Shown here piece by piece: positions 46,574 through 56,334 of a stretch of DNA of 64,000 nt. Under the pieces are notes generated by a model. That model had not been told where the DNA came from. It did no database searches and worked only from the letters and a program-made list of their open reading frames with translations. This DNA comes from Eubacterium sp. (GTDB lineage Bacteria > Bacillota > Clostridia > Lachnospirales > Lachnospiraceae): positions 1-64,000 of the forward strand of contig JAGABX010000146.1 of the NCBI GenBank assembly GCA_017614395.1, written 5' to 3'. How positions within the stretch are numbered: the first letter of the stretch is position 1; each line of letters opens with the position of its first letter. The translations under genes were made by a program, and so were the position numbers.

Positions 46574-47821
46574 TTACGCGTCAATCTCATGAATAAAAAT
46601 CCCGCTGCGCAGTTTAGGTTCAAACCACGTTGATTTCGGCGGCATCAACAGTCCGGCGTCAGCCACATCAAACAGTTCATCTATCGAGGTGGGATACATT
46701 GAAAACGAAACCTTCATATCCGTATCCGCTCTCCTCTCCAATTCGGAAAGTCCGCGTATCCCTCCTATGAAATCAATCCTTTTATCTGTTCTCGGGTCAC
46801 CGATTCCCAGCACAGGTCCCAGCAAATAATCCTGAAGCACTGATACATCGAGCGCAGCGACCGCATCCTTGCCTGCATACAGAGACTCATGCGCTCGCAA
46901 CCTGTACCACTTTTTATCTAAATACATTCCAAATGTACCTTTGGTTTCCGGCCTCACCGGCGCATCCGCCTGCTCTACATCGAAATCCTCCCGGATCCGG
47001 TTCAGAAATTCATCCTCATTCAATCCGTTCAAATCCGCGACAGTACGATTATAGTCCATGATTTTCAACTGCTCATGCGGAAAAAGCACGGACAGGAAAT
47101 AATCTGATTCCCGCCTGCTGCCGTCATCAATTTTTCCTGATGACTCACGACGTTTCAGTCCGACCTTCACAGCCGACGCCGCGCGGTGATGTCCGTCTGC
47201 GATATAGACAGCATCAATGCCGGCAAACGCTTTTTCTATCGTATATACGTCATCAGAATCGGCAATTTTCCAGACACGGTGCGTAACACCGTCCGGCTCG
47301 GTAAAATCATAGAGCGGGGTTGTTTTGCGGGTTTTCCCAACAACCCCGTCAATCACTTCGTCCGCCCGATAAGCGAGGAAGATCGGCCCTGTCTGCGCTC
47401 CCAGTGTGTCCACATGGGTGATGCGGTCAATCTCCTTGTCCTCACGGGTATTCTCATGCTTTTTGATGACACCGTTAACATAGTCGTCAATGGAGGCCAC
47501 CGCCACGAGTCCCACCTGGGATCGTCCGTCCATCACGAGTTCATAAATAAAGTATGCGAAGTCCGGATCGTGCTCGTAGGTTCCATCGGAAATCCGCGCC
47601 TGATATAACTCTTTAGCGTGTGCATAAACAGCCGGATCATAGGTGTCCACCTCGTCAGGCAATGACGTTTCCGCCCTGTCTATGGCGAGGAACGACAAGG
47701 GTTCTCTCTCGACCTCAACCTTCGCCTCCGCTCTGTTATATACATCGTATGGCAATGCCGCTACCCGCGACACAATATCCGCGCGTGGCCGTACACAGCG
47801 AAACGGTCTGATATCAGCCAT
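46574..47821 (-). CDS. DUF1015 family protein
   Basis: 415 residues. Family markers are the start MADIRPFRCVRPRADIVSRV, ALPYDVYNRAEA, HENTREDKEIDRITHV and YIADGHHRAASAVK, a conserved DGHHR motif. Proteins of this family are often near serine or D-3-phosphoglycerate metabolism genes, but no such gene is adjacent. Activity unknown. Strong GGGGG site before ATG 47821. Confidence 0.88.
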   Translation of the reverse strand: MADIRPFRCVRPRADIVSRVAALPYDVYNRAEAKVEVEREPLSFLAIDRAETSLPDEVDTYDPAVYAHAKELYQARISDGTYEHDPDFAYFIYELVMDGRSQVGLVAVASIDDYVNGVIKKHENTREDKEIDRITHVDTLGAQTGPIFLAYRADEVIDGVVGKTRKTTPLYDFTEPDGVTHRVWKIADSDDVYTIEKAFAGIDAVYIADGHHRAASAVKVGLKRRESSGKIDDGSRRESDYFLSVLFPHEQLKIMDYNRTVADLNGLNEDEFLNRIREDFDVEQADAPVRPETKGTFGMYLDKKWYRLRAHESLYAGKDAVAALDVSVLQDYLLGPVLGIGDPRTDKRIDFIGGIRGLSELERRADTDMKVSFSMYPTSIDELFDVADAGLLMPPKSTWFEPKLRSGIFIHEIDA

Positions 47822-47833
47822 GAAAATACCCCC

Positions 47834-48700
47834 TTATGATCTGGCGTAAGCTCTTGTATAAATCTGGTATGTAGCTCCTACTGCATCTCCATACAGAGTA
47901 ATATTCGTTGAGGTTGCTTCTTTCGGCTTCAGATAGAATGAGCAGGGACGTACATACACAACCTCTCCGTTCGCATTATAAAATACAACATCCGCGCTTC
48001 CCGAAGCATTTTTCTTGCCGTTGTTTCTGATGTTGACGGTCATGGACTCACCGGATACCTGCGCTGTAACGGATATCTTTTTAGACTCGTTTGAGTAGAC
48101 ATTTGCTGAGGATCTGGAATACTTAAACTTTCCTACAGACTCGATGCGAACCACGGGATTTCCGTAATATGTGATCAACTTGTAAATCTTGGCACCTGGT
48201 ACCAGGTCATAAAAAGTATATTCCTTCTGCTCCAGCACCGCGCCCGACGAATCATACAACGCGAGCATCACTGTTACCGAATTAATATATACGCCACTCT
48301 TGTTTATAACCTCAACTGCAACATCCGATGTCGTATTGAGTGATCCTTCCGTGTAGTGAACCGATACTGCCCTGCAATTGATCTTCACGGATTTTACCGT
48401 AAAATAATACTTGTAAACAGTTCCTCCGGTCATTCTGGCAATAACAGTTGACTTGCCCGCCTTTTTAGCTGTACAAACAACTCGTGAACTGCTCTTTTTG
48501 ATCTTTATTACAGAACTCTTTGATGATGAAGCTGACGTAAACTTTCCGATAAATGCCTTCAATTCATACTTCTCGCCCTTTAACAGGGTTATCTTCTTCG
48601 TCTCGGTTCTGGCCTGTGACTGAGGCGCTGCCGTAGCCACCAATCCCCATACCAGTGACAATACCAACAATAACCCAAAACCTGTTTTTCTGATTCTCAT
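47834..48700 (-). CDS. Exported protein with Ig-like and beta-sandwich regions
   Basis: 288 residues. A signal peptide (RKTGFGLLLVLSLVWGLVAT) is cleaved probably near AAPQSQA. The next 80 residues resemble a Big2-like Ig domain (KSSVIKIKKSSSRVVCTAKK, GKSTVIARMTGG). The rest looks like FxLYD or similar beta-sandwich repeats (VEVINKSGVYINSVTVMLAL, NIRNNGKKNASGSADVVFYN). No enzyme motif. ATG 48700 has GGAGG upstream. Confidence 0.78.
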   Translation of the reverse strand: MRIRKTGFGLLLVLSLVWGLVATAAPQSQARTETKKITLLKGEKYELKAFIGKFTSASSSKSSVIKIKKSSSRVVCTAKKAGKSTVIARMTGGTVYKYYFTVKSVKINCRAVSVHYTEGSLNTTSDVAVEVINKSGVYINSVTVMLALYDSSGAVLEQKEYTFYDLVPGAKIYKLITYYGNPVVRIESVGKFKYSRSSANVYSNESKKISVTAQVSGESMTVNIRNNGKKNASGSADVVFYNANGEVVYVRPCSFYLKPKEATSTNITLYGDAVGATYQIYTRAYARS

Positions 48701-48786
48701 TTTTTTCCTCCAATCCGGAGCATTCACTCCGCTGTTATTTTCCAATCACTTTCTCTTCGATTGGGTGGTTTGCCTGTTTTATAAAA

Positions 48787-49689
48787 TCAACCCTTTTTTG
48801 CCGTAATGATCCACGGCGCGGGCTGGTTTTCAAATACATTTTTGGATGTCAGTTTTGAAACCTGGATCTGAATGACAGTGACATCCATGAGACCGAATCG
48901 GGCGAGAATATCGTTCATGTTTGCCGCAACGCGGAAATCCAGCGTGTAAATGACGAATTCCATGTCCGGATTCTGTTTCAACAGGTATTCGATCTCCTGC
49001 TCCATACTCGCCGACGCCACCAGCATGGTCGTGTCCGGCACAGGAAGATCCCTCATCGTGTCCCCGCCGACATGGTCTATGATCGTCACATTGGTGAGAC
49101 CAAACTGATTTACATTTTCCTCGATGGTCTCGCGGTCTCGCTCCTTATACTCAACAGCGATAACCTCACCGTCTCCCAGCATGGCCGCTGTCTCGATAGC
49201 GATCGAAGCAGCTGAAATAGTGCAGAAGTTTTTGTGCTCGTCAATCTGCATCTTGGACAGGATGACCGCCCGTATCTCAGACCCCACATACTTGACCGAT
49301 CCCGAGTAGAACTTCTTGTTATCCATTCCGAATTTGATTGTACTGCGCGCATTCGGGTTCAGCACGATCATTCCGGCGGAAGCATTGATTCCGCGATCTA
49401 TCATCTCGGAAACCTTGTTCCGTTTGATCTGTCCCTCGGGTTCCGAGCCTTCATTGTAAATGATCTCGCACTCACCGAGCCCCACATTCCACATCCGGTA
49501 AAAAATGTCCATATCACCGGCCTCGGTAAACACAAGCACGCAACGATGCGCCTCAACTGTCGGGATCAGGTTTTTGTTTTTTCTCGTGATATCGAGAATT
49601 TTCACATGCTCCAGATCAATCTCGGTATTTGCCGAGAAATACTGCAACCACGACAGTATGTGCGCATTAGTAAATAAGTTTTCTGCCAT
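48787..49689 (-). CDS. CbiE/CbiT-like protein lacking the SAM-binding motif
   Basis: 300 residues. The layout follows CobL (precorrin-6 methylase/decarboxylase): GLGECEIIYNEGSEPEG in the CbiE-like half, MIVLNPNARSTIKF, SEIRAVILSKMQIDEHKN, then the CbiT-like half ending in VIQIQVSKLTSKNVFEN and PAPWIITAKKG. The glycine-rich DxGxGxG SAM loop is replaced by NFCTISAASIAIE. No other cobalamin gene is near. I infer a repurposed or non-methylating homologue. ATG 49689 has AAGGAG upstream. Confidence 0.72.
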   Translation of the reverse strand: MAENLFTNAHILSWLQYFSANTEIDLEHVKILDITRKNKNLIPTVEAHRCVLVFTEAGDMDIFYRMWNVGLGECEIIYNEGSEPEGQIKRNKVSEMIDRGINASAGMIVLNPNARSTIKFGMDNKKFYSGSVKYVGSEIRAVILSKMQIDEHKNFCTISAASIAIETAAMLGDGEVIAVEYKERDRETIEENVNQFGLTNVTIIDHVGGDTMRDLPVPDTTMLVASASMEQEIEYLLKQNPDMEFVIYTLDFRVAANMNDILARFGLMDVTVIQIQVSKLTSKNVFENQPAPWIITAKKG

Positions 49690-49771
49690 CTGCAAACTCC
49701 TTGTATAATACACACTATAGTTCCTGTACCGGCGGCGTAAGTTTTCTCACATCAGCGCCGGTGCTACGGAA

Positions 49772-50707
49772 TCAATCACATAGGTTCAATAGATGCTCCC
49801 ACTTGGCGTCGACATACTCCTGCGCCGCCTCCAGTGTCCACTCATTACCCGGCTTGAAGCAATGGGAAAACCTTCCCTGCCTCTCCATAAAAGCGGTCAC
49901 CGGCAGTTTCTTCTTCGGCTCATATGTGAGATGGTACTCGCCCTCAACAACCTCATAAAGCGGCCAGATGCATGTATCTATTGCCAGCTGACACATCTCG
50001 CGCAGATCCTCAGCAGGATATTGCCACCCGCGGGGACACGGCGTCAGCACATTAACAAAGGTCGGTCCTTCAGTGTAAATTGCGCGATGAGCTTTTTCAT
50101 GAAAATCCTTCATCGTTCCGAACAATGTTGTCTGGGCTACATACGGTGATCCGTGAGCCACCATTATCTGTGTCAGATCCTTTTGGTTCTGCTTTTTCCC
50201 GACACTCTCGACTCCGGCAGGTGTGGTCGTTGCCGAAGCAAAACGCGGAGTCGCCGAGGAACGCTGCGTTCCCGTATTCATATACGCGTTGTTATCGTAA
50301 CAAAAATAGGTAAAGTCATGTCCGCGCTCAAACGCGCCCGAGAGCGACTGGAACCCGATATCATAGGTACCGCCGTCACCGCCGATTGCAAGGATTTTGA
50401 AACGTTTATCCTTCGGGATCTGTCCCATTCTTCTTTTGAATTGATATGCCGCCTCAACACCCGCTGCCGTTGCGGAAGCATTTTCAAATGCCGTATGTAT
50501 ATAGGAATCCTCCCATGCTGTATACGGATACTGGAACGATGAAACCTCGAGACATCCGGTAGCATTGCAGATAACCGCCTGATCTTCGGGGTTTACCGCT
50601 CGCATCATTGCACGGCAGACGATTCCGGCGCCACAGCCTGCGCAGAGTCGATGCCCGGCATGAAAACGCTCCTCCTTGGCCATTTCTGCTTTCAGATTAT
50701 ATGCCAT
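49772..50707 (-). CDS. porB: Pyruvate:ferredoxin oxidoreductase, beta subunit
   Basis: 311 residues. TPP-binding subunit: the motif GDGGTYDIGFQSLSGAFE continues to CYDNNAYMNTGTQRS, with GDG and NN binding the diphosphate. Cysteines in LCAGCGAG and NATGCLEV, and one further downstream, fit the 4Fe-4S ligands. The complex oxidises pyruvate with CoA to acetyl-CoA and CO2 and reduces ferredoxin. ATG 50707 follows GGGGGTG, and the porA stop lies one base before it. Last gene of porGDAB. Confidence 0.9.
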   Translation of the reverse strand: MAYNLKAEMAKEERFHAGHRLCAGCGAGIVCRAMMRAVNPEDQAVICNATGCLEVSSFQYPYTAWEDSYIHTAFENASATAAGVEAAYQFKRRMGQIPKDKRFKILAIGGDGGTYDIGFQSLSGAFERGHDFTYFCYDNNAYMNTGTQRSSATPRFASATTTPAGVESVGKKQNQKDLTQIMVAHGSPYVAQTTLFGTMKDFHEKAHRAIYTEGPTFVNVLTPCPRGWQYPAEDLREMCQLAIDTCIWPLYEVVEGEYHLTYEPKKKLPVTAFMERQGRFSHCFKPGNEWTLEAAQEYVDAKWEHLLNLCD

Positions 50708-50708
50708 A

Positions 50709-51968
50709 TCACGCACCCCCTTTCGTATGACCTGATTCCGAGCCGTTATCAGGGGATGAGAATCCATCAGAACACGTCGAACCATCCGGCTCTCTCTGTC
50801 CCATATGGATATAAACAGGACCTGTTTCTCCTGTTTTTGAAATTTTCTGAAGTCTTTCAAATACGCTCTTTGCTGCCTTCACCGTAAAATCACGACCACC
50901 CAGGCCGTATACTATATCTATCATTTTCGGTCGGGTATCAAGATTGATACATGCTCCTGCTGTCTCAGCAAACAGCGGTCCTCCATGTGCGGAAAAACCT
51001 TCGCTCTTGTCCATCACTGCCACAGCCCTGCAACCGCAGAGTGCATCAGCCAACTCCTGAGCCGGGAACGGACGGAACACGCGGATTTTTACCAATCCTG
51101 CCTTAACACCCTGCTCACGCATTTCATCTACTGCTGCGCGCGCGGTACCTGCAGACGATCCCATGATCACCATGGCAACCTCCGCATCATCCATCATATA
51201 ACTCTCAAAAAGTCCGTAATGGCGTCCGAATACTTTTTCAAAATCAGCAGCCACATCGAGGATAACATCATGCGCCCGCATCATAGCGTTTGCCTGAGCA
51301 ACTCTCGCTTCCATATAATAATTGGATATTCCGTAAGGCCCGACTGCCAGCGGGTTTTCTTCTTTTAATAAAAAGTTTTCCGGATGGTACTCGCCGACAA
51401 ACAGGCGTACAGCTGAATCCTCCTCAATCTCTATGTTCTCGAGAGCATGAGAAGTTATAAATCCGTCCTCACACACCATCAACGGCAGACGCACATCCGG
51501 ATGCTCCGCTATCCTGTGCGCCATCAGGTAATTGTCATAAACCTCCTGATTGTTTTCACCGTAAAGCTGAATGAATCCCGAATCACGCTCAGCCATGGAA
51601 TCCGAATAATCATGGTTGATATTTATCGGTCCGGTGAGAGCCCTGCACGCCACGGCCAAAACGATCGGAAGCCGTGATGAAGCCGCTACATACAGAACCT
51701 CATTCATAAATGACAAACCTGCGGATGACGTAGCCGTTACCGCGCGACACCCGGCAGCCTCAGCGCCGACACATGCCGACAGTGAACTGTGCTCACTCTC
51801 CACACAAATAAATTCCGTGTCCACCTTGCCATCAGCGACGTACTGGGCAAAATACTGCGGTATTTCCGTTGACGGGGTGATGGGAAACATGGCAAATACA
51901 TCCGGATTGATCTGGCGCATCGCCGTAGCAATGGCCTCGTTACCGGAAAGCCGTTCTCTGATACTCAT
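50709..51968 (-). CDS. porA: Pyruvate:ferredoxin oxidoreductase, alpha subunit
   Basis: 419 residues. N-terminal SGNEAIATAMRQINPDVFAM and FPITPSTEIPQYFAQ, then TATSSAGLSFMNEVLYVAAS, and LVKIRVFRPFPAQELADALC, all typical of the alpha subunit of four-subunit 2-oxoacid:ferredoxin oxidoreductases. Pyruvate is the likely substrate by similarity, but 2-ketoisovalerate cannot be excluded. The start overlaps the porD stop (ATGA). Confidence 0.9.
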   Translation of the reverse strand: MSIRERLSGNEAIATAMRQINPDVFAMFPITPSTEIPQYFAQYVADGKVDTEFICVESEHSSLSACVGAEAAGCRAVTATSSAGLSFMNEVLYVAASSRLPIVLAVACRALTGPININHDYSDSMAERDSGFIQLYGENNQEVYDNYLMAHRIAEHPDVRLPLMVCEDGFITSHALENIEIEEDSAVRLFVGEYHPENFLLKEENPLAVGPYGISNYYMEARVAQANAMMRAHDVILDVAADFEKVFGRHYGLFESYMMDDAEVAMVIMGSSAGTARAAVDEMREQGVKAGLVKIRVFRPFPAQELADALCGCRAVAVMDKSEGFSAHGGPLFAETAGACINLDTRPKMIDIVYGLGGRDFTVKAAKSVFERLQKISKTGETGPVYIHMGQREPDGSTCSDGFSSPDNGSESGHTKGGA

Positions 51969-52267
51969 TTCTCATCCTCCCAACTGATCGCTTGAAACGG
52001 ACATACCTTCAGGCAGATTCCGCATCCTTTACAGTGATCATAATCAAAATCCGTTCTTTTTCCTCCGACAACCGGTATCGATGAATCCGGACAATACGGT
52101 GTACACATCAGACACTGTTTGCATTTTTCCGGATTCCAGACAGGCGTGCGTGAGCGCCATTCACCGGTTTTTGTAATCCTCGACGTACCCGGCTCATATA
52201 TCTCACAACCGGTAGTCATATCCTGCCAGGCGATACCCTCATGGATATCCGCTGCCTTCATTGACAT
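51965..52267 (-). CDS. porD: Pyruvate:ferredoxin oxidoreductase, delta (ferredoxin) subunit
   Basis: 100 residues. Two 4Fe-4S motifs, CKQCLMCTPYCPDSSIP and CKGCGICLKVCPFQAIS, carry electrons from TPP to ferredoxin. The start taken is the ATG at 52267, because GGAG is eight bases away; ATG 52273 is too close to the site. It ends in an ATGA overlap with porA. Confidence 0.93.
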   Translation of the reverse strand: MSMKAADIHEGIAWQDMTTGCEIYEPGTSRITKTGEWRSRTPVWNPEKCKQCLMCTPYCPDSSIPVVGGKRTDFDYDHCKGCGICLKVCPFQAISWEDEK

Positions 52268-52299
52268 TTTCATTCTCCTTTTTTATATATTGATTCGAT

Positions 52300-52878
52300 T
52301 TAACCCTGTACCTCGTCCATAGCCCTCCGCAAGCATTTGAGATTCCCCTCAATCACCTGTGGCTTTTTCGCGAACTTGTGGGAATATGAACTCTCCATAT
52401 CCTTTAAAAAGGATTTCTTCTCAACACAGCCGCTGACCGCGACAACCGCCGCAAGCATAGGGGTGTTCGGGAAATACCTTCCTAAACAATCAATGGATAT
52501 CGTCCGTGCATCTATAGTACATACCCGTCCGGAATAGCCCTTCAGCTGCGGTCGTATTTCATCTGGAGTTTTCTCCGTATTCACTATGATTGCACCGTCC
52601 ACACTCAGCCCGCTCGTGACATCCACGCTCTCCAACAACGTTTCGTCCACTACCACAACATAATCAGGCTCATAGATATTGGAATGGATGTTGCAACGTT
52701 CCTTCGAAATCCTGTTATATGCCGTGATGGGCGCCCCGGATCTCTCCGGACCGTATTCCGGAAACGACTGTACATAGTTTCCGGCGGAAAAAGCCGCGTC
52801 AGCGAGTAGCTGGCTTGCTGTTTTAGCCCCCTGTCCGCCGCGGCCGTGCCAGCGAATCTCTATCATATCGTTTTTCAT
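52300..52878 (-). CDS. porG: Pyruvate:ferredoxin oxidoreductase, gamma subunit
   Basis: 192 residues. MIEIRWHGRGGQGAKTASQL near the start and the CoA-side region YNRISKERCNIHSNIYEPDY are standard for the gamma subunit. The Shine-Dalgarno sequence GAGG is formed by the last codons of the upstream chemoreceptor gene, and only two bases separate that stop codon from ATG 52878, so translation is coupled to the chemoreceptor. Confidence 0.92.
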   Translation of the reverse strand: MKNDMIEIRWHGRGGQGAKTASQLLADAAFSAGNYVQSFPEYGPERSGAPITAYNRISKERCNIHSNIYEPDYVVVVDETLLESVDVTSGLSVDGAIIVNTEKTPDEIRPQLKGYSGRVCTIDARTISIDCLGRYFPNTPMLAAVVAVSGCVEKKSFLKDMESSYSHKFAKKPQVIEGNLKCLRRAMDEVQG

Positions 52879-52880
52879 TT

Positions 52881-54962
52881 TTAAACCTCAAATCGTGTGA
52901 TGATGTTCTCCAACTCAACCACACTCTGTTCGTTGTTCTGTAATTTCTCATATCCGTCTGTTGTTGCCGTTGTAACCCGAATCGATTTCTCAGCCACAGT
53001 ATGAACTGCTTCCTCTGAACGATGGATCATCTCATTGATGTTCTCAACAGAATCAGCTATGTCATTCATACCGCTCGCCATCTGACCGGTCGCATCACCG
53101 ATATTGCCCATTCGTTCGATGAAATCCTGAGCCACCGTACCATATTCCTTTCCGGTTTTCTCAAACGACTCATAGTCACTCATAACAGTTTCGCCGAGGA
53201 ATCCGGTTGTAGTCTCTATGCAGCTGCGCATGTTTGTCACAGCTGCATTTACCTGTGCAACAATCTCATCAATATGCCCGACAGTTTCGGATGTCTGAGA
53301 TGCCAGAACTCCGATCTCCGATGCAACAACCGCAAATCCCTTTCCTGCCTCCCCGGCACGTGCCGCCTCGATGGAGGCATTCAGCGCAAGCAGATTTGTC
53401 TGGCCGGATATGGCCTGAATGTTATCGGTCAGTTCATTGATCCTCTCAACAGCCTTGGACTGCTCGGTTGCTTTTTCTGCATCAACCTTGATATTCTCAT
53501 ACACCTCATGCAGTTTTTCCTTGGATTTCTCTGCGAAATTTTCCAGTTCCTTCGCCTTGGTAGCGAGACTATCGGCAGCCTCACGTCCCTCATCAATGAG
53601 CTCATATATTGTCTCAGAGTTTTTCCTGGCGGAGTCAACTTTTTCCGTAACCCGACCGGCATCTGCTGCTGTCTCTACCAGAGAACTGCTCAGTTCCTCA
53701 AGAACTGCGGAATTATCCTCGGACATATTGTTGTTTTCTTTCATGATTCCATCCAGCTCCACGGTCGAATCCGTGATTGTCGTCTGGATAGACTGCATGT
53801 TTCCGACCATGTCCGCCAGGGCCACGCGCATCTGCATGACGGATTTCGCCATTTTGCCCAGTTCGTCATGATGACGGCTCAGCGATTCGATCGTCGGATC
53901 CGCTTTCAAACGTAGATTGGCCGTATCGTCGATAACGCCGTTCAGTTTTCGGAGTGGTTTGGTAATTGTCAGTGACAAGAGGAGTCCGATCACGATCACG
54001 ACAACCAGCACACCTGCCCCTACCAGAAGGATTATCAGCTGTAAAGACCTGGCATTTGAATTGATATCCTCTGATGTTGCGATCACGCCGAATTTCATCC
54101 CGTTAGACAGCTCATAGTAGCAGGTTTCCTTGTCACCCTCAGCATCGGAGAAACTCATGGCCTCCATCATGCCCGAGTTGGATTTAATTGCAGCTGCCAC
54201 ATCGCTCATTCCATCCTTTGCGGCGAAATCGTCACCGGTCTCCAGCACGTCGTCATAAAGGACATTGCCCGCTGCATTCAGGAGATATCCCTTGCCGGAC
54301 TCATACAGGCTGACACTGCTCGCCATCTCGCTCAAAACTGTGAAGTCGATATCCATGCCAACGATTCCGATGGACTCTCCCTCGCTGTCATACAGAGGCA
54401 CGACATATGATATCATATAGATATTGATATTGGCATTCAGATACGGATCCATCCAGAGCGGCGCTTTGTTCTGCACCGGGATGTAATACCAGCCCACATG
54501 CTCGAGATCGCCCGGGTCAAACTGAGAGAAATCCGTCGGCGTCACGCTCTCGAAATCCTCCTTCGTCGAATTCCTCGTGAAAAAGAGTCCCGAGGTCGGG
54601 TTGGAATAATCCGGATTATAGCGAATATAGGAACAGATCGCACCATCCGTGTTTTTAGAAAAAGTCAACGCATCTCCCTCGATATCCCTCGTGAAGTCGT
54701 CCGCGTACTTTTTGTCCTTCTTAAACTGATTCACATCGAAACGCTGCATCACAACCTCAGCCAGCGTATTCACCGACTGTTCGATCTTGAGGATCAGCGT
54801 GTTCGCTTTCTCTGCCTGTTCCGCGCACACAGCCTTCATCTGCTCCTCCGCGTCCTCTACCGCAACGTTACCGGAATTGATGATGCTGATGGTACCCACG
54901 GTTCCCACTGCGAGTACGGCGCAAAGCACAATTGCAACGATGATCTTGATTCTAATTGACAT
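52881..54962 (-). CDS. Methyl-accepting chemotaxis protein
   Basis: 693 residues. Transmembrane segment 1 ([20 protein letters not shown]), an extracellular dCache-like ligand domain of about 270 residues, transmembrane segment 2 near residue 300, a HAMP domain and the cytoplasmic hairpin [20 protein letters not shown] plus [20 protein letters not shown]. The ligand is unknown. ATG 54962 has GGAGG eight bases upstream. It is followed without a gap by porGDAB, an unusual pairing. Confidence 0.94.
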   Translation of the reverse strand: MSIRIKIIVAIVLCAVLAVGTVGTISIINSGNVAVEDAEEQMKAVCAEQAEKANTLILKIEQSVNTLAEVVMQRFDVNQFKKDKKYADDFTRDIEGDALTFSKNTDGAICSYIRYNPDYSNPTSGLFFTRNSTKEDFESVTPTDFSQFDPGDLEHVGWYYIPVQNKAPLWMDPYLNANINIYMISYVVPLYDSEGESIGIVGMDIDFTVLSEMASSVSLYESGKGYLLNAAGNVLYDDVLETGDDFAAKDGMSDVAAAIKSNSGMMEAMSFSDAEGDKETCYYELSNGMKFGVIATSEDINSNARSLQLIILLVGAGVLVVVIVIGLLLSLTITKPLRKLNGVIDDTANLRLKADPTIESLSRHHDELGKMAKSVMQMRVALADMVGNMQSIQTTITDSTVELDGIMKENNNMSEDNSAVLEELSSSLVETAADAGRVTEKVDSARKNSETIYELIDEGREAADSLATKAKELENFAEKSKEKLHEVYENIKVDAEKATEQSKAVERINELTDNIQAISGQTNLLALNASIEAARAGEAGKGFAVVASEIGVLASQTSETVGHIDEIVAQVNAAVTNMRSCIETTTGFLGETVMSDYESFEKTGKEYGTVAQDFIERMGNIGDATGQMASGMNDIADSVENINEMIHRSEEAVHTVAEKSIRVTTATTDGYEKLQNNEQSVVELENIITRFEV

Positions 54963-55039
54963 CCTCATGCCCTCCATTCAGTAATATGTATTACGTAAGA
55001 TGTATAATAAAGAAAAAACTCAATAAAAAGCCATTCTTC

Positions 55040-55068
55040 ATTATACCCTTTTTAGGGAGATTAGTCAA
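55040..55068 (-). promoter_or_regulatory. Promoter of the chemoreceptor-porGDAB operon (TTGACT, 17 bp, TATAAT)
   Basis: -35 TTGACT at 55063-55068, 17-base spacer, -10 TATAAT at 55040-55045. This is a vegetative-type, not a flagellar sigma-28-type, sequence. Confidence 0.75.
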
Positions 55069-55091
55069 TAAAAAGTTAAATAGTGAAATCG

Positions 55092-55139
55092 AAAACAAAA
55101 AGATGCCTCATCGCAAGCAAGCTTGCATGGGGCATCTTT
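55092..55139 (-). terminator. Intrinsic terminator of rplM-rpsI
   Basis: AAAGATGCC pairs with GGCATCTTT (55099-55139), with an inner CAAGC/GCTTG stem, followed by UUUUGUUUU-type sequence on the transcribed strand (55092-55098). Confidence 0.85.
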
Positions 55140-55163
55140 GTTGTTTCCATTTCGTCCGTAATC

Positions 55164-55556
55164 TTATCGTTTGGAAAACTGCGGCGCTCTGCGGGCCTTT
55201 TTGAGACCGTACTTTTTACGCTCTTTCTCTCTCGGGTCACGAGTCAGGAAACCGGCTTTTTTGAGAGCCGGACGGAAATCCGCATCCGCCTCGTTCAAAG
55301 CTCTTGCGATTCCGTGACGGATCGCGCCTGCCTGTCCGGTAAACCCACCGCCGTAAACATTGACCTTTACGTCGTATTTGTCAGCCGTGCCGGTAAGCTC
55401 TAACGGCTGGCGAACGATGATCTTCAGCGTTTCCAAACCGAAATAATCGTCCATGTCCTTTTTATTGATGGTCACCTTGCCGGTACCCGGTGTTATATAC
55501 ACACGGGCAACACTGGATTTTCTCCTTCCGGTGCCGTAAAATGTCTGTGAAGCCAT
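55164..55556 (-). CDS. rpsI: Ribosomal protein S9
   Basis: 130 residues. [20 protein letters not shown] at the start, [20 protein letters not shown] in the middle and the basic ending [16 protein letters not shown], whose C-terminal arginine reaches the P-site tRNA. Lies 18 bases after rplM. Confidence 0.97.
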   Translation of the reverse strand: MASQTFYGTGRRKSSVARVYITPGTGKVTINKKDMDDYFGLETLKIIVRQPLELTGTADKYDVKVNVYGGGFTGQAGAIRHGIARALNEADADFRPALKKAGFLTRDPREKERKKYGLKKARRAPQFSKR

Positions 55557-55574
55557 GTTATCTCTCCTTTCTTA

Positions 55575-56003
55575 TCAAATCTCAAGAGCTTCCGGCTTCT
55601 GTGCCGCATGCTCATGTTCCGGTCCGGCATAGACGTGCAGCTTTTTGATCATCTGACGTCCGAGTTTGCCCTTCGGAAGCATACCTTTGACTGCATGAGT
55701 GATAACATACTCCGGTTTTTTGCGAAGCATATCGCGGAGAGTTGTCTCCTTCATTCCACCGACATAATCCGAATGATGATAGTACATCTTCTGATCAAGT
55801 TTCTTGCCGGTAGTTGCCACCTTTTCTGCGTTGATGATGATCACATAATCACCTGTATCGACAGACGGTGTATAGATCGGCTTTTTTTTGCCGCGCAGTA
55901 TGTTCGCAACCTCTGATGACAGACGACCGAGCGTTCTGCCCTCAGCATCGATCACATACCACTTGCGTTCTACCTCGGATGCCTTAGCAACATAAGTCTT
56001 CAT
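55575..56003 (-). CDS. rplM: Ribosomal protein L13
   Basis: 142 residues, standard length. [40 protein letters not shown] and [20 protein letters not shown] identify it. ATG 56003 has GGAGG upstream; an in-frame extension to 56126 would cover the structured leader and is rejected. Confidence 0.97.
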   Translation of the reverse strand: MKTYVAKASEVERKWYVIDAEGRTLGRLSSEVANILRGKKKPIYTPSVDTGDYVIIINAEKVATTGKKLDQKMYYHHSDYVGGMKETTLRDMLRKKPEYVITHAVKGMLPKGKLGRQMIKKLHVYAGPEHEHAAQKPEALEI

Positions 56004-56028
56004 CCTTGTTTTCCTCCAACTTCTACAC

Positions 56029-56067
56029 GCAAACCTCTGCGGGAAATGTCCGAAACCCGCCGTTTGC
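56029..56067 (-). promoter_or_regulatory. Structured leader of rplM-rpsI
   Basis: On the transcribed strand GCAAAC pairs with GTTTGC and GCGGG with CCCGC around the loop TTTCGGACATTT. The hairpin ends 26 bases before rplM. It is positioned like the L13 leader known from Firmicutes, where ribosomal protein binding is thought to control expression; identity with that family is not shown here. Confidence 0.55.
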
Positions 56068-56127
56068 AACTGATATTCGAATCCATCCACCGGGGCTTTT
56101 GGTGTCCGAATTCGCGTCACGGGCATT

Positions 56128-56157
56128 ATTATAGTACAAACAGTGTCGGAATGTCAA
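56128..56157 (-). promoter_or_regulatory. Promoter of rplM-rpsI (TTGACA, 18 bp, TATAAT)
   Basis: -35 TTGACA at 56152-56157, 18-base spacer, -10 TATAAT at 56128-56133. Confidence 0.82.
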
Positions 56158-56189
56158 CCTTTTTTTGAAAAAATCGGTTTCAAAAATAC

Positions 56190-56218
56190 TTGCGCCCATC
56201 GTATATTTTTTGTATAAT
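56190..56218 (+). promoter_or_regulatory. Promoter of the ligand-binding GGDEF gene (TTGCGC, 17 bp, TATAAT)
   Basis: -35 TTGCGC at 56190-56195, 17-base spacer, -10 TATAAT at 56213-56218. The following leader of about 115 bases shows no obvious fold. Confidence 0.65.
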
Positions 56219-56334
56219 GCAAATATGTAAACTCATCAGAGCGTTACCCAATACCGGATTTTACCGAGTAACCTGCTGAATAAACCGACAAGCAGACAGA
56301 CTAAAATAATAATATACAGAAAGAAGAACCCGCT

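Noticed and set aside
49714..49771. CCGGCG inverted repeat after porB as a terminator
   Set aside because: No U-run follows on the transcribed strand.
53022..53915. Long open frame on the plus strand inside the chemoreceptor gene (297 codons)
   Set aside because: It is antisense to a well-conserved receptor domain, has no family features and no ribosome binding site.
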